From CAYUYV01 sp050331455 (GTDB lineage: Bacteria; Pseudomonadota; Alphaproteobacteria; JAJFIK01): a stretch of 32,718 bases of DNA. The notes beneath the pieces were generated by a model. That model ran no database searches. It was given only the letters and a program-made list of their open reading frames with translations, and had not been told where the DNA came from. Of this stretch, positions 8,793 to 16,679 are shown one piece after another (within the stretch, counting starts at the first letter, position 1; the number at the start of each line of letters is the position of its first letter). The DNA is taken from NCBI GenBank assembly GCA_050331455.1, contig JBHJGV010000092.1, positions 1-32,718 of the forward strand. The letters run 5' to 3'. Both the position numbers and the translations under genes were made by a program.

Positions 8793-8863
8793 TTGAGCCG
8801 GCGGTTGATCTGCCCCCCGCCACGAACCACCCGAATCGTCCTTATGCGTAACGGTCAGGAGCC

Positions 8864-9547
8864 TCAGGTGGGGGGCGGGCGGCGGCGCTCGGCGAAGACC
8901 CGCATCACACTGCGAGACAGGTCGACGGGCAAGGCGGAGAGAATGGGCGCCGCACGCCGGTCGGGCATGTCTTCCAGAATTTCTACGATGATCTGAATAT
9001 CCATGGATTTCAGAATTTCGGCGGCCGCTTTCGGCTTCATCGTCTCATAAAGCGAGCGCATGCGGTCGATATCGGCCTGGGACTCCGTTTCCAGTGTCGT
9101 CAGAAGCGCTTGTATGTCGCGGCGCAGGACGCTGAGCTGTTTCACTTCCTGCTCGGCACGAATGATCGTCGCTTCCGCCAGCGCGCGTGCGTCCTGTACG
9201 GACCGCGCCTCGGTTTTCAGCCGCTCCCGTTCCTGGTCGAGGGCCCTCATGGTTTCCACAGGCTCGATATAGGCACGGGCAATGGCGGCGTCCAATGTGT
9301 CGAGATAGGAGCAGGTGGCGGCCGCGGCGGTGGCCGCATCAGAGCTTTGCGCCGCCTGCGCATCGGTGGAGGACTCGGCCAGCAGGTCCCTGGCCCAGGG
9401 TCGCCGATGGGCGCCGAATTCATCCGCCGTCTGCCGCGCCGTCCGTCCCATGACGTTTTCCGATCGGGCGATCACATCGCCGGCCTTGCCCAGGGACAGG
9501 ACGGCAAGGCCAAGGACCGCCAGGGACATCATCCGTTTCGGCATCAT
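8864..9547 (-). CDS. motE: MotE-like flagellar periplasmic chaperone (MgtE N-terminal-type domain)
   Basis: The 227-residue protein begins with a hydrophobic export signal (about residues 6-25). It continues with a long charged coiled coil (about 95-150) and ends with a domain resembling the MgtE N-terminal fold: M-K-P-K-A-A-A-E-I-L followed by an I-L-E-D-M-P-D-R-R-A-A motif. This arrangement matches MotE, described in rhizobia as a periplasmic chaperone for the motor protein MotC. An AAGAAGG ribosome-binding site precedes two adjacent ATG codons (9547 and 9544). It is the last gene of the leftward fliL-fliM-DUF6468-motE unit and starts 3 bases after the DUF6468 stop. The motE name rests on domain layout and neighbourhood; a general MgtE-N-domain flagellar protein is the cautious description. 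Confidence 0.8.
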   Translation of the reverse strand: MMPKRMMSLAVLGLAVLSLGKAGDVIARSENVMGRTARQTADEFGAHRRPWARDLLAESSTDAQAAQSSDAATAAAATCSYLDTLDAAIARAYIEPVETMRALDQERERLKTEARSVQDARALAEATIIRAEQEVKQLSVLRRDIQALLTTLETESQADIDRMRSLYETMKPKAAAEILKSMDIQIIVEILEDMPDRRAAPILSALPVDLSRSVMRVFAERRRPPPT

Positions 9548-9550
9548 GGA

Positions 9551-10195
9551 TCACCTTCTTGGGGCGACGTCACGCGGCACTGCCGGCGACTCTTCCGGCC
9601 TGCGGTCGTTATAGGTGCGAATGGAGTCCAGCAATCGGGCAACATCCGGTCTGTTCTTGTTCGGTCTCTGGGCCAGTCCCGGAGTCGGCGCTGGGGCGGA
9701 TCCCGGCGCCGGTGGCGGCGACCACCTCCTCAAGGCGTTTCCGGTGGAAGCGGGCAGGGGATCCAGCGTATCCGGATCGGCTCCGGATTGAAGCGGCTCC
9801 CGGCGCGAGGGAGCGGGAACAGCCGGTGGCGATGCCGGGGGCTCTGCGTCGCCCATGCCGGCGTCACGCTCGGCGGCTGCGGCCGCGGTCGATGCCGCAC
9901 GCAGACGGTGTTCCGCCCGGCGGCAATGGGCCAGGAGGACCCGCAACTCACGATTCTGGCGTGCGCAGGCCTCCATGGATTGCTCAAGGGTGTGGCAGAC
10001 GCTTTCTCCCGCGCTGCGCATCTCCTGGAACAGGGTTTGCGATTTATCGACCCGTACGGAAAATTCCTCCACGAGGGCGCGCATGGCCCCGAAACTGGAC
10101 TGCATCCGGCGCAGTCGCCGTTCAACGCGCAGAATCTGGGCCATGAGGGCCAGCACGACCAGGACGATGAGCCCGTCGAAGACCAGTGTCATCAT
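9551..10195 (-). CDS. DUF6468 flagellar-cluster membrane protein
   Basis: This 214-residue protein has a single N-terminal membrane helix (residues 4-22). A charged coiled coil follows (about 25-105), then a long Pro/Ala-rich, probably disordered region and a short conserved-looking end with R-P-D-V-A-R-L-L-D-S-I-R. The layout and its location between fliM and motE fit the DUF6468 family of alphaproteobacterial flagellar clusters, whose function is unknown. Its start overlaps the fliM stop by 4 bases, and its stop is 3 bases before the motE-like gene, so it is co-translated with flagellar genes. A structural or chaperone role near the C-ring/stator is inference. Confidence 0.75.
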   Translation of the reverse strand: MMTLVFDGLIVLVVLALMAQILRVERRLRRMQSSFGAMRALVEEFSVRVDKSQTLFQEMRSAGESVCHTLEQSMEACARQNRELRVLLAHCRRAEHRLRAASTAAAAAERDAGMGDAEPPASPPAVPAPSRREPLQSGADPDTLDPLPASTGNALRRWSPPPAPGSAPAPTPGLAQRPNKNRPDVARLLDSIRTYNDRRPEESPAVPRDVAPRR

Positions 10196-11217
10196 GGTGT
10201 GGCGGCTCCGGTCCGGTTTTGTTGATCGAGCAGGGATCCGTCCACCTTGACCGCGATGTTGCCGTTGCGCTGGCCCATCTCACCGCGGAGCAATTCCTGG
10301 CCGCGCAGCAAAAGCCGCACGGTCGAATCCGGTGTCATGTCGAGCACAATCCGGGTCCCCTTTTCCCAACTCAAGGCTTCGCCCAGCGTCACACGGGACT
10401 GGGACAGGATGGCCCGCAGATCCACCGTCATCTTCATGAGCTCATTCTTGAAATGCTGTTCCCACGCGCAGTCACCGCCGAAGCTCTCCCCCATGAACAC
10501 CTGGAGAAGCATGGCCCGCACAGGCTCCAGGGTCGCATAGGGAATGATAAGGTCGAGATAACCCGGCTGATCATTGACGCTGACCCGCATGCGGACCAAT
10601 GCAGCCACATTGGTGGCACGGCAGATTTGGGCAAGCTGGGGCGTGGTTTCGAACTGATCGACATCGAAGGTCACCGGCGAGACCGGCTCGAAAGCCGCAC
10701 CCAGACACTCCGCGAGGTGCTTTGAGACCCGGCGCATCAGGCGCTGCTCGATGGAGGTGAGAGGCCGGATCTCCGGGGTCTTCTGCCGATTGTTGCCCGC
10801 GCCCAACAGCACCTCGACCATGTTGCCGACAAGGCGCGTGTCGAATACGAACATGCTGGAGCCGTCCCATTCGGGCGCCTTGAGCACGGCCATGGCCGTC
10901 GGCACCGGGACGGTCGAAATGTATTCGCCGAAACGGATGGGCCCGATGGACTCCACATCCATCAGAACGCCGGCGCCCATCAATTGGCGCAGGCTGTCCG
11001 TTGCTCTACGGACGAACCGGTCCATGACGACGTCCAGCATGGGAAGCCGTTCATAATTCACGATGGTGGAGTCCGCGATCAGTTGCATCACCGATGGTGG
11101 CGGATGGTCGGGGGAGGCGTTCGCCGTGTCCAGCAACCGGTCAATGTCGTTCTGCTGCAGATGGCGGCCGTCCGCCGGGGCGGCGTCGGGTGCCGTACCG
11201 TCTTGATCCATGGTCAT
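10192..11217 (-). CDS. fliM: Flagellar motor switch protein FliM
   Basis: FliM is the C-ring switch subunit that binds CheY-P and FliG. In this 341-residue protein, an N-terminal L-Q-Q-N-D-I-D-R-L-L segment (residues 20-29) corresponds to the CheY-P binding peptide. The middle CheC-like domain spans about 45-235 and the C-terminal SpoA-type domain about 255-330. The loop usually written G-G-x-G, which contacts FliG, reads G-A-G-N at residues 139-142. The ATG at 11217 overlaps the fliL stop, with AGGAG 10 bases upstream. The gene is second in the leftward fliL operon. Confidence 0.96.
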   Translation of the reverse strand: MTMDQDGTAPDAAPADGRHLQQNDIDRLLDTANASPDHPPPSVMQLIADSTIVNYERLPMLDVVMDRFVRRATDSLRQLMGAGVLMDVESIGPIRFGEYISTVPVPTAMAVLKAPEWDGSSMFVFDTRLVGNMVEVLLGAGNNRQKTPEIRPLTSIEQRLMRRVSKHLAECLGAAFEPVSPVTFDVDQFETTPQLAQICRATNVAALVRMRVSVNDQPGYLDLIIPYATLEPVRAMLLQVFMGESFGGDCAWEQHFKNELMKMTVDLRAILSQSRVTLGEALSWEKGTRIVLDMTPDSTVRLLLRGQELLRGEMGQRNGNIAVKVDGSLLDQQNRTGAATP

Positions 11218-11735
11218 TTGATCAAAAGCTCCTGTATCAGCACATCGGACACCGCATCGCGGTCCAGGATCAGATTGAACCGGTGACGCAGATCGAGACG
11301 CATCCGGGTGAGGCCCGCCGACCCACGAAGATCCGTATCCGTGAGTTCCGGAAGATAGGCATTAAGGATATCCAGGAGATAGGGCTGACTTCGAACCACG
11401 GCATCGACCGTGTCCGGACCGGTCACCAGGGCCAGCCGGACACGCAGATGGCCGCCTGCCGCACCATTGCGGTTCACGATGAGCGTGGGCAGGTTGAAAA
11501 CGGTCGATGTCGGGCCGGAGGCCCCCGGTGCGGCATCCTCTTTAAATGGCAAGGCGGCGATCAATTGGTCGGTCCAGGCATCGAACGCCCGCTGGCCGCC
11601 GCCGGCGAACACCCCCGCGACAACGGCTCCCATGGCCAGGGCGATAAGTCCCAGGCCCGCCGCGGCCCACTGCACGATCCGTCGGCCCATCGACAATTGT
11701 GAAGATTTTTCGAGAGTTTCTTCCGGTTCTGCCAT
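11214..11735 (-). CDS. fliL: Flagellar basal-body-associated protein FliL
   Basis: FliL is a single-pass inner-membrane protein that surrounds or supports the stator. Starting at the ATG at 11735 it has 173 residues: a short cytoplasmic N-terminus, one membrane helix (about 22-44) and a periplasmic domain. The C-terminal pattern R-x-R-F-N-x-I-L, close to the end with V-x-D-V-L-I-Q-E-L-L-I-K, resembles the family. An in-frame GTG at 11783 would add 16 residues; it has an AGGA 9 bases upstream, whereas the ATG at 11735 has only a weak site, so the start is uncertain. First gene of the leftward operon, divergent from fliF. Confidence 0.88.
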   Translation of the reverse strand: MAEPEETLEKSSQLSMGRRIVQWAAAGLGLIALAMGAVVAGVFAGGGQRAFDAWTDQLIAALPFKEDAAPGASGPTSTVFNLPTLIVNRNGAAGGHLRVRLALVTGPDTVDAVVRSQPYLLDILNAYLPELTDTDLRGSAGLTRMRLDLRHRFNLILDRDAVSDVLIQELLIK

Positions 11736-11896
11736 AAGACTGAAAGCCCTGATCGTGTATCGCTGTCTCCTGTGGAGGGGCACGGCAATGTTCCTAGAGC
11801 AAACGGGTTTCAGGCGATTTAAACGGGAAGGCCGAAGATCCGTCCTTTAGCGGATGAAAAAAGTGTCTCACTTCCTGTGATCGGGCGGGGCTTTCA
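11736..11896. promoter_or_regulatory. Divergent fliL/fliF intergenic promoter region
   Basis: The gap between the fliL and fliF start codons must contain promoters for both flagellar operons. A GGGCGGGG stretch 7 bases before the fliF ATG is the probable ribosome-binding site. The centre (about 11815-11875) is relatively AT-rich. Only one TTAA half-site is visible, so a CtrA box is not supported, and no sigma-54 consensus was seen. Confidence 0.5.
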
Positions 11897-13612
11897 ATGA
11901 CGGCAGTGGCTGCGGACAGAACAGAGTTCGACAGTTTTCTAAAAAACATGCGCGCACTGGGCGACAAGCGCCTTGTTTTTCTTGGGGCACTGGGCCTCGC
12001 GATGGTGCTGCTGATCGTCCTGATGGCCTACACAGTATCGCGGCCGCAGTTTTCCTTGCTCTATACTGATCTTCAGCCGGAGGATGCCGCGAGCATCGTC
12101 GCAGAAATCGAGCGTATGGGCGTGCCCGTCAGGATCAGCCCCGACGGGACACGCATCGAGGTTCCCGAACCGCAGGTCAGCCGTGTCCGTCTGGATCTGG
12201 CGGGCCGGGGCCTGCCTGCCAGCGGCACGACCGGTTATGAGATTTTCGACGAACAGGGATCATTGGGCCTGACCAGCTTCATGCAACAGGTCAACCGGGT
12301 GCGGGCGCTCGAGGGAGAACTGGCCCGCACGGTCCAGTCCCTGGAGGCCGTGAAGGCCGCACGGGTCCACCTTGTTCTGTCGGAACGGGACGCCTTCACC
12401 CGGGAGCGCACGGAACCCAGCGCGTCTGTGGTTGTCCGCGTGCAACGGGGCGGTGCCCTGGGCCGGGCACAGGCCCAGACGATCCGGCATCTGGTGGCCG
12501 CGGCCGTTCCGGGTCTCGAGGTCACTCGGGTTACGGTGCTCGATGCACGCGGCAACACGGTGCTTGCGGAGGATCAGGGGGTCTTCCAGGGAACCGGGGC
12601 CTGGAGCGACCAGGCATCCACCATCGAGGCATCGCTGACATCGGCTATCGAGCGGCTGCTTATTCCGCGACTGGGGGCGAATAATGTCCGCGTGCAGGCC
12701 CATGTGGACTTGTCCATGGAGCGGGAGGTCGTTCGCGAGCAGATCTTCGATCCGGCCCGCACGGCCCTGCGGTCCAGCCAGGTCGTGGAGGAGACCGAGG
12801 AATCCCGGGAGCGGTCAAGCGACGAGGCCACCACGGTGGAACAGAACCTGCCCGAGGCCGATATTCCCATCGGTGATGCCGGCACGAACCGCAACGATCT
12901 CTATCGCACCGAGGAAACGACCAATTACGAGGTCTCGTCCGTGGCGCGGGAGCGAGTGCGCGAGCCCGGGGAGGTCAAGCGCATCACCGTTGCGGTCATG
13001 GTCAATGGCAGTTGGGCGCCCGGCGGCGATGGCACGCCCGTTTATACGCCGCGCACGAACGAGGAGCTAAAGCAGATCGGTGCGCTCGTCAAATCGGCAA
13101 TCGGGTTCGATGAGGCGCGCGGCGACCGCGTCACGATCGAAAACCTGGAATTCGTGAACCTGGAAAGCGCTCTGCCGCCGGTCGCCGATGTGCCGGTGAC
13201 GGAGGTTCTGAGCCGGAATATCGTGACTCTGATCCAGTGGCTGGTGCTGCTGATCCTGTCGGTCTTGATCTTGATGGTCGGCGTGCGGCCCGTCATCGCC
13301 CGCCTGCTCGAAGCGATGCCGGCCCGGGACGAGCCCGCCGCAGCGGCGCTCGACACCCCGTCCCAGGAAGCCCGGGCGCTGCCCCAGCCGGATAGCGCGG
13401 CATCGCAGGTGCCCCAACTCGAGGCCATGTCGGATGGCCGCGCTGTGGCCACGGCATCGGTCGACATGGCCCTGGAACAGATGATGGAGCTGCGCGCGGT
13501 GAAGGGTGAGGTTCGGGCCAGTTCGATCCGTAAGCTGGGCCAGATCGTCGATGAGAATCCGGAAGAAATGCTGGCGATCATGCGAAGCTGGATCCATGAG
13601 GAGGCCGTTTGA
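11897..13612 (+). CDS. fliF: Flagellar MS-ring protein FliF
   Basis: FliF forms the MS ring in the inner membrane on which the rod, C-ring and export gate are assembled. The 571-residue length is normal. The first membrane helix is at about 26-46. Ring-building motifs follow (L-Y-T-D-L at 55-59, and G-Y-E-I-F-D-x-Q with L-G-L-T-S-F near 113-128). A long periplasmic region contains a low-complexity Glu/Ser/Arg segment near 296-325. The second membrane helix is at 442-463, and a C-terminal cytoplasmic tail with the FliG-binding helix ends the protein. First gene of the rightward operon fliF-fliH-fliN-fliP-fliG; fliH starts 4 bases after its stop. Confidence 0.97.
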   Translation: MTAVAADRTEFDSFLKNMRALGDKRLVFLGALGLAMVLLIVLMAYTVSRPQFSLLYTDLQPEDAASIVAEIERMGVPVRISPDGTRIEVPEPQVSRVRLDLAGRGLPASGTTGYEIFDEQGSLGLTSFMQQVNRVRALEGELARTVQSLEAVKAARVHLVLSERDAFTRERTEPSASVVVRVQRGGALGRAQAQTIRHLVAAAVPGLEVTRVTVLDARGNTVLAEDQGVFQGTGAWSDQASTIEASLTSAIERLLIPRLGANNVRVQAHVDLSMEREVVREQIFDPARTALRSSQVVEETEESRERSSDEATTVEQNLPEADIPIGDAGTNRNDLYRTEETTNYEVSSVARERVREPGEVKRITVAVMVNGSWAPGGDGTPVYTPRTNEELKQIGALVKSAIGFDEARGDRVTIENLEFVNLESALPPVADVPVTEVLSRNIVTLIQWLVLLILSVLILMVGVRPVIARLLEAMPARDEPAAAALDTPSQEARALPQPDSAASQVPQLEAMSDGRAVATASVDMALEQMMELRAVKGEVRASSIRKLGQIVDENPEEMLAIMRSWIHEEAV

Positions 13613-13616
13613 AGCC

Positions 13617-14303
13617 ATGCGTGCCTTTCTCTTCGAACGATCCTTCGATTGTCCGCGCTCTGAACTGCCCCCCGAGCCCGCGCCGCCGCCCGAGCCGACC
13701 ATCACTGTGCGGGAGGCCGAGGCGCAGATCCGTGACGCCCGCCGGCAGGGCTTCGACGCCGGCTTTAACGAAGGGGCGGAACAGACCCGCGAGGAGCTCG
13801 GTGAGCAGATCAAGATGCGCATCGCCGAAAGCCTCGAGGCGGTGCGCCGGGAACTGCCCCGGGCGGATAGCGATTTGTCAGAGGTTTTGGCCGATATTGA
13901 AGTGCGGGCCACGCGGGTCATCCTCAGCCTGCTGTCCCATTTCGCACCGCGCCTATCGGATGTGATCGCGAAGGGCCTTGCCCATGATCTTGTCGTGAAG
14001 GCGCTGTCGGTGGCCGGTAAGACGCCGGAACTGATCATCGAATGTTCGCCGGACGTCACAGCGTTCATCAAGGATGCTTTCGGCGGTGAGGGCAGTTGCG
14101 GCGTCGCGGGTGGGGGGCCGCCGGTGACGGTCACCTCCGATGCCCGCCTCGAAGGCGCCGCCGTCCGGGTGCGATGGGAAAGTGGAGAGGTCGTTTGGGA
14201 TCCGGCGGATACGGAAGCGGAGGTTGCGGCCCTGCTCGACGCCGCCGCCGCGACCCTGGACGCTCTTGCGCAGCCCAAGAATGCGCCGGGGGAAGTTCAT
14301 TAA
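13617..14303 (+). CDS. fliH: Flagellar assembly protein FliH (ATPase regulator)
   Basis: FliH-type proteins bind FliI and tether it to the C-ring. The 228-residue protein has a Pro-rich N-terminus and then a long helical region with the family-like G-x-x-x-G pattern (R-Q-G-F-D-A-G-F-N-E-G around residues 43-53). A C-terminal globular part contains conserved-looking hydrophobic strands and W-E-S-G-E-V-V-W-D. The sequence is diverged, as usual for FliH, and the call relies on this pattern plus position between fliF and fliN (as flbE/fliH in Caulobacter). A GAGGAGG site lies 12 bases before the ATG at 13617; an in-frame ATG at 13596 inside fliF is an alternative. Confidence 0.85.
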   Translation: MRAFLFERSFDCPRSELPPEPAPPPEPTITVREAEAQIRDARRQGFDAGFNEGAEQTREELGEQIKMRIAESLEAVRRELPRADSDLSEVLADIEVRATRVILSLLSHFAPRLSDVIAKGLAHDLVVKALSVAGKTPELIIECSPDVTAFIKDAFGGEGSCGVAGGGPPVTVTSDARLEGAAVRVRWESGEVVWDPADTEAEVAALLDAAAATLDALAQPKNAPGEVH

Positions 14304-14318
14304 AGGGGAGAGCGGATC

Positions 14319-14738
14319 ATGTCAACAGATAATACGCAGACGGACGATAAGGCGGAGGATACTTATGAAGCGGTTGCGTCTTCGCACACGCAACCATCCG
14401 GATTTAACGGCTCCGGGCCTGGGACCGGCTCCGCCAAGCCGACCGCCGCGGCCCCGGAGCTTGAGGAGGGGAGGCTCCAGGCCCTCCACGCCGTGCCGGT
14501 GGATCTCCAGGTCGTGCTTGGGCATGCCGCCCTTCCGGTGGCGCAGCTTTTGAAATTGAGCCGGGGCGCCGTGGTCGAGATCGACCGCAAGGTGGGAGAG
14601 TGCGTCGATATTCACGTGAACAGTCATCTCGTGGCGCGGGGCGAAGTGGTCATCCTCGATGACAACAAGCTGGGCATTACACTGACCGATATCACCAGCA
14701 CCCCGAGCCTCGCCGGGCTCTCGGGGCGCCCGGCATGA
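14319..14738 (+). CDS. fliN: Flagellar motor switch protein FliN
   Basis: FliN is the lower C-ring subunit and, with FliH, a docking site for export cargo. In 139 residues there is a disordered N-terminus of about 50 residues, followed by one SpoA domain at about 56-126. The typical patterns V-P-V-D-L-Q-V-V-L-G, L-L-K-L-x-x-G-x-V-V-E-I-D and D-I-x-V-N are all present. An AAGGGGAG ribosome-binding site lies upstream. Its TGA stop overlaps the fliP ATG by 4 bases. Confidence 0.97.
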   Translation: MSTDNTQTDDKAEDTYEAVASSHTQPSGFNGSGPGTGSAKPTAAAPELEEGRLQALHAVPVDLQVVLGHAALPVAQLLKLSRGAVVEIDRKVGECVDIHVNSHLVARGEVVILDDNKLGITLTDITSTPSLAGLSGRPA

Positions 14739-15562
14739 TCGGACCGGTCCTGACCGTGGGCGTCAGGGTTGCGGCGCCGGCTCTCCTGCTGGCGGCGTTG
14801 CCCGGTGATGCCTTCGGAGCGCCTTTCACATGGCAGATCGGGGAGGAACCGGCGGCGTTCACCGGTCGCCTGTTCCAGATCATTGCCCTGATGACGGTGC
14901 TCAGCCTCGCGCCGTGGATCCTGATGACGGTGACGAGTTTCATCCGGATCGTGATCGTGCTTTCGCTACTCCGGACGGCGCTGGGTCTTCAACAGACACC
15001 GCCTAATATGGTGGTCATCTCTTTGGCGTTGTTCTTGACCGCATTCATCATGGCGCCGACCGTGGACAAGGCGTGGCAGGATGGGATCAACCCCATGCTG
15101 AACGACGTTGTCACGCCGGAACAGGGGATTGAACGCACCATCGCCCCCTTCCGTCAGTTCATGCAGCTTGAGGTCCGCTCAAAGGATCTGGCCCTGTTTC
15201 AATCCCTGCGCGGACCGGATCCCCAAGGGCGGGCCGATGAGACCGTAGCCGCAGCGCCCAAGGGTCTGGCAGGAAGTCTGGATGCCCTGGAGCCGCAAAG
15301 GGCCGAGGGGGAGGCTCCTTTGAGCGTTCTTGTTCCGGCCTTCATCATCTCCGAATTGCGCCGGGCCTTTGAGATCGGATTTTTGGTCTTTATGCCCTTT
15401 CTCGTGGTCGACATCGTGGTGGCGGCCATCCTGATGGCCATGGGCATGATGATGCTGCCGCCCGCAATCGTATCGCTGCCGTTCAAGGTCGTCTTCTTTG
15501 TGATGATTGACGGCTGGAACCTTATTGCGGGTAATCTCGTGAAATCCTTTGCAGGCGGATAA
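14735..15562 (+). CDS. fliP: Flagellar export gate protein FliP
   Basis: FliP is the main subunit of the FliPQR export pore. The 275-residue protein has an N-terminal cleavable-type signal (about 1-28), which is normal for FliP. The first membrane pair contains S-F-I-R-I-V-I-V-L-S-L-L-R (68-80) and Q-x-P-P-N (87-91), and the C-terminal pair contains M-M-L-P-P (239-243). Between them the periplasmic loop at roughly 159-192 is about twenty residues longer than in E. coli FliP and rich in Ala, Pro and charged residues. Coupled to fliN by a 4-base overlap, and separated from its partners fliQ and fliR, which lie in the other operon. fliO was not seen. Confidence 0.97.
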   Translation: MIGPVLTVGVRVAAPALLLAALPGDAFGAPFTWQIGEEPAAFTGRLFQIIALMTVLSLAPWILMTVTSFIRIVIVLSLLRTALGLQQTPPNMVVISLALFLTAFIMAPTVDKAWQDGINPMLNDVVTPEQGIERTIAPFRQFMQLEVRSKDLALFQSLRGPDPQGRADETVAAAPKGLAGSLDALEPQRAEGEAPLSVLVPAFIISELRRAFEIGFLVFMPFLVVDIVVAAILMAMGMMMLPPAIVSLPFKVVFFVMIDGWNLIAGNLVKSFAGG

Positions 15563-15610
15563 AGCCGGTTTTCCGGTGGAAGAAAGACGATCACGACGGG
15601 GGGGTGAGCC

Positions 15611-16636
15611 ATGGGCGCCATCAAGATTCGGGACAATTATCATGCCCTGACGGGACCGGAAAAAGCCGCCATCATGTTTCTCACCATCGGTGAGGACCGT
15701 TCGGCGTCCATGATGGAGCGGCTTGAAGAGGATGAAATCCGTATCGTCTCAAGGGCCATGGCGGGCCTTGGAACCATTACGGCACCGCTGCTGGAAGAAC
15801 TCATCTCCCAGTTCACGGAGCGCATGGCCCGGGGCGGCGCGGTGATCGGGAACTATGAGAGTGCTGAGCGTATGCTGAGCAATTTCATGCCGAAGGACCG
15901 GGTCGCCGATATCATGAATTACATCCGCGGTCCGGGTGGGCGCTCGGCTTGGGAGCGGATGTCCAATGTCAATGAGACCCTCCTTGCGAAATATCTGCAA
16001 GGCGAGCACGAGCAGACCGTGGCCGTCGTGCTGTCGAAGATCGCACCGGATCACGCGGCCAAGGTGCTGCCCCTTCTGCCCCGGCCCTTGGTCCGGGATG
16101 TGATGCGGCGGATGGTGTCGCTCCAGTCCGTGTCCCAGGAGATTCTGGCTGATATCGAGGAAATGCTGCACCGGGAGCTGATGATCGACTATGCCCAGAG
16201 CCGCGGCGGAGATACGCACGAACATCTCGCCGAGATTTTCAATCGGACGGGACAGGAGCTGCTCAACGATCTTATTACGGATCTTGAGGAGGACGAGCCC
16301 GACGCCGTGGGCCGAATCAAGCAGCTCATGTTCACCTTCGAGGACCTTGTGGAACTCGATCCGATTTCCCTGGGGACGGTCGTCCGGTCCTGCGATACGG
16401 ATCTCCTGGTCTATGCGCTCAAGGCCTGTGACGAGGAGACCCGTCAGGTCTTCCTGTCCCATATGTCCCAACGGGCCGGGGCGATCCTGATCGAGACCAC
16501 CGAAAGTCTCGGGCCCGTCCTCAGCCGCGACGTGGAGGCCGCAAAGACGGCCATCGTCCGCAAGGCGAAGGAACTCGCCGAGGCCGGAACGATCATCATT
16601 CAGCGGGACGGGGAGAGCGAAGGCATCATCTACTGA
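15611..16636 (+). CDS. fliG: Flagellar motor switch protein FliG
   Basis: FliG is the C-ring rotor subunit that meets the stator and binds FliF and FliM. The 341-residue length is normal, with N-terminal (about 10-105), middle (about 115-200) and C-terminal (about 205-340) armadillo-like domains. Two conserved places differ from the textbook sequence. The FliM-contact motif E-H-P-Q reads E-H-E-Q (132-135). In the torque helix the enterobacterial charged set is only partly kept: Lys271 and Arg288 are present, but the Asp-Asp pair is Glu295-Thr296 and the later Arg is Leu304. It lies last in the operon, 48 bases after fliP, whereas fliG normally follows fliF directly. A GGGGGGGTG stretch before the ATG provides the ribosome-binding site. 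Confidence 0.97.
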   Translation: MGAIKIRDNYHALTGPEKAAIMFLTIGEDRSASMMERLEEDEIRIVSRAMAGLGTITAPLLEELISQFTERMARGGAVIGNYESAERMLSNFMPKDRVADIMNYIRGPGGRSAWERMSNVNETLLAKYLQGEHEQTVAVVLSKIAPDHAAKVLPLLPRPLVRDVMRRMVSLQSVSQEILADIEEMLHRELMIDYAQSRGGDTHEHLAEIFNRTGQELLNDLITDLEEDEPDAVGRIKQLMFTFEDLVELDPISLGTVVRSCDTDLLVYALKACDEETRQVFLSHMSQRAGAILIETTESLGPVLSRDVEAAKTAIVRKAKELAEAGTIIIQRDGESEGIIY

Positions 16637-16666
16637 TCGGCCCGATCACAGGATGACTCGGGCCGA
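16637..16666 (+). terminator. Candidate hairpin after fliG
   Basis: A 9-base inverted repeat (TCGGCCCGA at 16637-16645 and TCGGGCCGA at 16658-16666) with a 12-base loop starts at the fliG stop codon, between two convergent genes. There is no T-run on either side, so it may stop or stabilise transcripts rather than act as a classical intrinsic terminator. Confidence 0.45.
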
Positions 16667-16679
16667 CCGATGGGCAGGA

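Noticed and set aside
11736..11896. Sigma-54, FliA or CtrA promoter between fliL and fliF
   Set aside because: Only partial elements were found (a single TTAA; TAAA and GCCGAA at the wrong spacing), not enough to call a site.
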